Source: CAYVSP01 sp964453655
GTDB lineage: Bacteria; Patescibacteriota; Saccharimonadia; Saccharimonadales; CAYVSP01
Length of the DNA stretch: 6,041 nt
Assembly (NCBI GenBank): GCA_964453655.1
Contig: CAYVSP010000031.1
Span: 1 to 6,041, forward strand
Direction of reading: 5' to 3'
The first letter of the stretch is position 1; each line of letters opens with the position of its first letter. The position numbers and the translations under genes are program-made. Shown here piece after piece: positions 4,621 through 6,041 of this stretch. The notes beneath the pieces were generated by a model that had not been told where the DNA came from, searched no databases, and saw nothing but the letters and a program-made list of their open reading frames with translations.

Positions 4621-4784
4621 GCTATTTCGTAGCCTTGTTTTGGCTAGTTTTTCAAACCAAGGAGGCGATTCATTCGCCTCGACTGTTTGAAAAACTAAAA
4701 GGAGACGGCTTGGTAGGGTTGCAAGTGGCAGCGGGAAATTTATTTTGCCGCTGGCATGGCAACCGTACTATTACACGTTGACGT
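4621..4784 (+). ncRNA. Candidate structured RNA or long structured leader of tRNA-fMet
   Basis: This gene-free stretch follows a strong promoter and folds well on paper. Helix 1 pairs TAGTTTTTCAAAC (4645-4657) with GTTTGAAAAACTA (4685-4697), a perfect 13 bp. After a 4x4 internal loop it continues as GAGGCGA/TCGCCTC (4662-4668 with 4674-4680). Helix 2 pairs GGTTGC/GCAACC (4717-4722 with 4759-4764) and encloses CAGCGG/CCGCTG (4729-4734 with 4748-4753). CAAG in the internal loop (4658-4661) could pair with CTTG (4709-4712) as a pseudoknot. No terminator precedes the tRNA, so RNase P cleavage would free the leader. I could not match it to SRP RNA, RNase P RNA, tmRNA or 6S RNA. An SD-like AAAGGAGA (4698-4705) with a TTG at 4710 could start a 23-aa peptide; this is weak. 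Confidence 0.45.
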
Positions 4785-4859
4785 CGCGGGGTGGAGCAGT
4801 GGCAGCTCGCGTGGCTCATAACCACGAGGTCGCAGGTTCGAGTCCTGCCCCCGCTACCA
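4785..4859 (+). tRNA. Initiator tRNA-fMet(CAT)
   Basis: This is a 75-nt cloverleaf with encoded CCA. The acceptor is C-GCGGGG / CCCCGC-T, so C1 and U72 do not pair, the mark of a bacterial initiator. The D-arm GAGC/GCTC has A11:U24, also an initiator feature. The D-loop is short (AGTGGCA). The anticodon stem CGTGG/CCACG encloses CTCATAA and the T-arm is GCAGG-TTCGAGT-CCTGC. Two of the three G-C pairs usual at the base of the initiator anticodon stem are present (30:40, 31:39); 29:41 is U-A. A nearer promoter with TACTAT at 4766-4771 is possible, besides the one at 4586-4617. A terminator follows at 4873. Confidence 0.95.
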
Positions 4860-4872
4860 AGTAAAAGTTTAC

Positions 4873-4910
4873 AGAGGTAGAAAAGTTCCAAATTCTGCCT
4901 CTTTTTGTTT
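4873..4910 (+). terminator. Intrinsic terminator of tRNA-fMet
   Basis: AGAGGTAGAA (4873-4882) pairs with TTCTGCCTCT (4893-4902), 10 bp with one U-G, around a 10-nt loop, followed by TTTTTGTTTG. It starts 14 nt after the tRNA's CCA. Confidence 0.85.
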
Positions 4911-4936
4911 GTCTTAATTTATCGCCTCTGTTATTT

Positions 4937-4950
4937 AGGTTCGAGTCCTG
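4937..4950 (+). repeat. Exact 14-nt copy of the tRNA-fMet T-arm
   Basis: AGGTTCGAGTCCTG at 4937-4950 repeats 4834-4847 of the initiator tRNA in direct orientation, 103 bp away. The flanks do not match: no acceptor stem is formed, and TTTGGTGCAA follows. A partial tRNA 3' copy next to an intact tRNA can be an attachment-site scar left by an integrating element, or the remains of a second tRNA. No integrase gene is in the window. Confidence 0.6.
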
Positions 4951-4983
4951 TTTGGTGCAAATTTGTATGACTGGTTGGGTTTC

Positions 4984-5011
4984 TTGACCTCTCTAACTCA
5001 AAGAGTACAAT
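4984..5011 (+). promoter_or_regulatory. Promoter of the S53 protease gene
   Basis: TTGACC (4984-4989) and TACAAT (5006-5011) are separated by 16 nt, each one base from consensus. Transcription would begin near 5018, giving a leader of about 43 nt that contains the SD GAGGAAA at 5048-5054. Confidence 0.72.
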
Positions 5012-5060
5012 GAACCGTAAGTACTTTAGCTAATAAACCAACATTGTGAGGAAAAGAAAA

Positions 5061-6041
5061 ATGGAAGAACCTAAAGATTCTACCCATCAACATCAACCAG
5101 AACAAACAACGCGCAAACATAAAAAGATTTCCCATCGTTTTAAGTCCAAAAGTAAATCCTTTAAAGCTCTAATCTTCATTGCCATCTTTGCCATCCTAGG
5201 CGGCGGCTTTCTTCTATTCACCAGCTTTGCTGCACCAGCTCAACCTGAAGACAACATTCATGACACCGGCTTTCACCAAATCAAAGGCAAACACGGTGAG
5301 GTCTCCCAAAATGTCTGTTCTACGCAGGTAGATAAAGGCCACGCTAGATGCTTGTCCTACGAACGCGTTGACGAAAAAGCTAAGAAAGCCAAACCAAAAG
5401 GTAAGCAGACAGGGGAAGGTAACAATGCCAACAGCAACACAGATGCCAGTGGTACTACTGACACTGCTACTCCCCAAGCGACCATTGGCAACAACGGTGG
5501 TTATGACCCAGCCTATCTCCGAAGTGCCTACAACCTGACAGCCGCTTCTGCTACCGGTGGAGTTGGACAAACCGTAGCCGTCACTATTGCCTACGATGCC
5601 CCTGACATCGAAAATGACCTCAACACTTACCGAGCCAACTACAACATTCCACCATGCACCACTGCCAATGGTTGCTTCAAGAAAGTTGACCAGAGAGGCG
5701 GGACAGCCTACCCATCATTGGACGGGGCTTGGGCCCAAGAAGGCGCCATGGACGTCCAGCTCATTAGTGCCATCTGCCCTAACTGTCACATCACATTTGT
5801 TGAGGCGGACGATAATTCCGACGATAATCTGGGCATTGCGGTCAATGAGGCCGTAGCCCTAGGAGCCAACCTGGTCAGCGATAGCTGGGGCGGACGTGAG
5901 ATCGATGGTATGAGCACTTACGACGCGAAGTACTTTAACCATCCCGGTGTACCACTAGTATTTGGCAGTGGTGACAACGCTTGGCTGCCGATGTACCCGG
6001 CCACGTCACCAAATGTCACAGCCGTCGGCGGTACCAGCTTG
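5061..6041 (+). CDS. S53 (sedolisin/kumamolisin-like) serine-carboxyl protease, N-terminal 327 aa
   Basis: The gene runs off the right edge. The ATG at 5061 follows GAGGAAA by 6 nt. Residues 1-35 are polar and basic, and about 36-57 form one membrane helix ending TSFAAPA, which may be a signal-peptidase site or an uncleaved anchor, so the enzyme acts outside the membrane. A linker with two Cys (C86, C97) and a low-complexity NNANSNTDASGTTDT stretch (121-135) follows. The catalytic domain begins at GYDPAYLRSAYNL (147-159). WAQEGAMD (224-231) holds the Glu227/Asp231 pair, SAICPNCHITFVEAD (236-250) is a conserved core strand, and GSGDN (302-306) holds the oxyanion Asp305. YPATSPNVTAVGGTSL (312-327) is also family-typical. 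The catalytic Ser (GTSxxxP) lies beyond the window. S53 enzymes use Ser-Glu-Asp and often work at acid pH. The pre-catalytic region is shorter than the roughly 170-200 aa propeptide of classic sedolisins and resembles actinobacterial members, so transfer is possible. Confidence 0.88.
   Translation, partial: MEEPKDSTHQHQPEQTTRKHKKISHRFKSKSKSFKALIFIAIFAILGGGFLLFTSFAAPAQPEDNIHDTGFHQIKGKHGEVSQNVCSTQVDKGHARCLSYERVDEKAKKAKPKGKQTGEGNNANSNTDASGTTDTATPQATIGNNGGYDPAYLRSAYNLTAASATGGVGQTVAVTIAYDAPDIENDLNTYRANYNIPPCTTANGCFKKVDQRGGTAYPSLDGAWAQEGAMDVQLISAICPNCHITFVEADDNSDDNLGIAVNEAVALGANLVSDSWGGREIDGMSTYDAKYFNHPGVPLVFGSGDNAWLPMYPATSPNVTAVGGTSL

Noticed and set aside
4661..4685. Resemblance of GGAGGCGATTC...CTCGACTG to the 5' end of tmRNA
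   Set aside because: The match is short and GATTC is part of a local hairpin. No tag reading frame or alanine-tRNA-like 3' end follows; the next tRNA is a complete initiator.
4670..4891. Minus-strand 73-codon frame containing GSGGRTRTCD
   Set aside because: It is antisense to the initiator tRNA and its flanks. The GRTRTCD string is the known false translation of tRNA antisense DNA, and there is no SD.
5214..5856. Frames on both strands inside the S53 protease gene
   Set aside because: They lie within a continuous, recognisable protease reading frame.
1..6041. Alternative genetic code (UGA as glycine or tryptophan)
   Set aside because: Recognised genes use TGG for Trp, have no in-frame TGA, and end at TAA or TAG, consistent with the standard bacterial code.

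Overview
This window looks like a piece of a small-genome bacterium of the Candidate Phyla Radiation (Patescibacteria), most likely Candidatus Saccharibacteria (TM7). The affiliation is an inference from gene content: many short genes, a one-domain RRM protein, a divergent IMP dehydrogenase, tiny membrane proteins, and several genes that seem to lack a Shine-Dalgarno (SD) site. Real frames stay open with normal TAA/TAG stops and TGG tryptophans, so nothing suggests UGA recoding. No CRISPR array, rRNA or transposase is visible.

Left part (1-1995). The 5' end of tilS (tRNA-Ile lysidine synthetase) runs off the left edge on the minus strand. It diverges from an HD-domain nucleotidase-like gene on the plus strand, and the two share a 15-bp spacer holding opposed -10 boxes, so both may be leaderless. 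The HD gene overlaps tail to tail with an unrecognised 134-aa minus-strand gene. Next come a cluster of three hairpins, one of them a minus-strand terminator, a 93-aa membrane protein, a large hairpin, and an elongator tRNA-Met (CAT) on the minus strand.

Middle (2080-4044). A 498-aa IMP dehydrogenase-like protein (guaB) with two CBS domains lies on the minus strand. Its catalytic Cys and Arg-Tyr pair are kept, but two serines that normally hold the IMP phosphate are replaced. Upstream of it is a compact unit: a perfect TTGACA-N16-TATAAT promoter, a 28-codon ORF with an SD, and two abutting hairpins ending in a strong intrinsic terminator. This is either a tiny independent gene or a leader that attenuates guaB. 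An RRM RNA-binding protein follows on the plus strand behind a stem-loop leader.

Right part (4300-6041). A shared intergenic terminator and a 50-aa DUF5670/lmo0937-like membrane peptide (minus) are followed by a strong plus-strand promoter about 165 nt ahead of the initiator tRNA-fMet. The intervening DNA can fold into two long composite hairpins and is the best candidate here for an undescribed structured RNA. After the tRNA come an intrinsic terminator and a 14-nt exact copy of the tRNA T-arm, which may be an integration scar or tRNA relic. Then a well-placed promoter leads into a membrane-anchored or secreted S53 (sedolisin/kumamolisin-like) protease that runs off the right edge.

Translation is a shared theme: tilS (which modifies a CAU-anticodon tRNA), two CAT tRNAs and an RNA-binding protein. 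There is no sign that they form one operon; most units have their own promoter or terminator.
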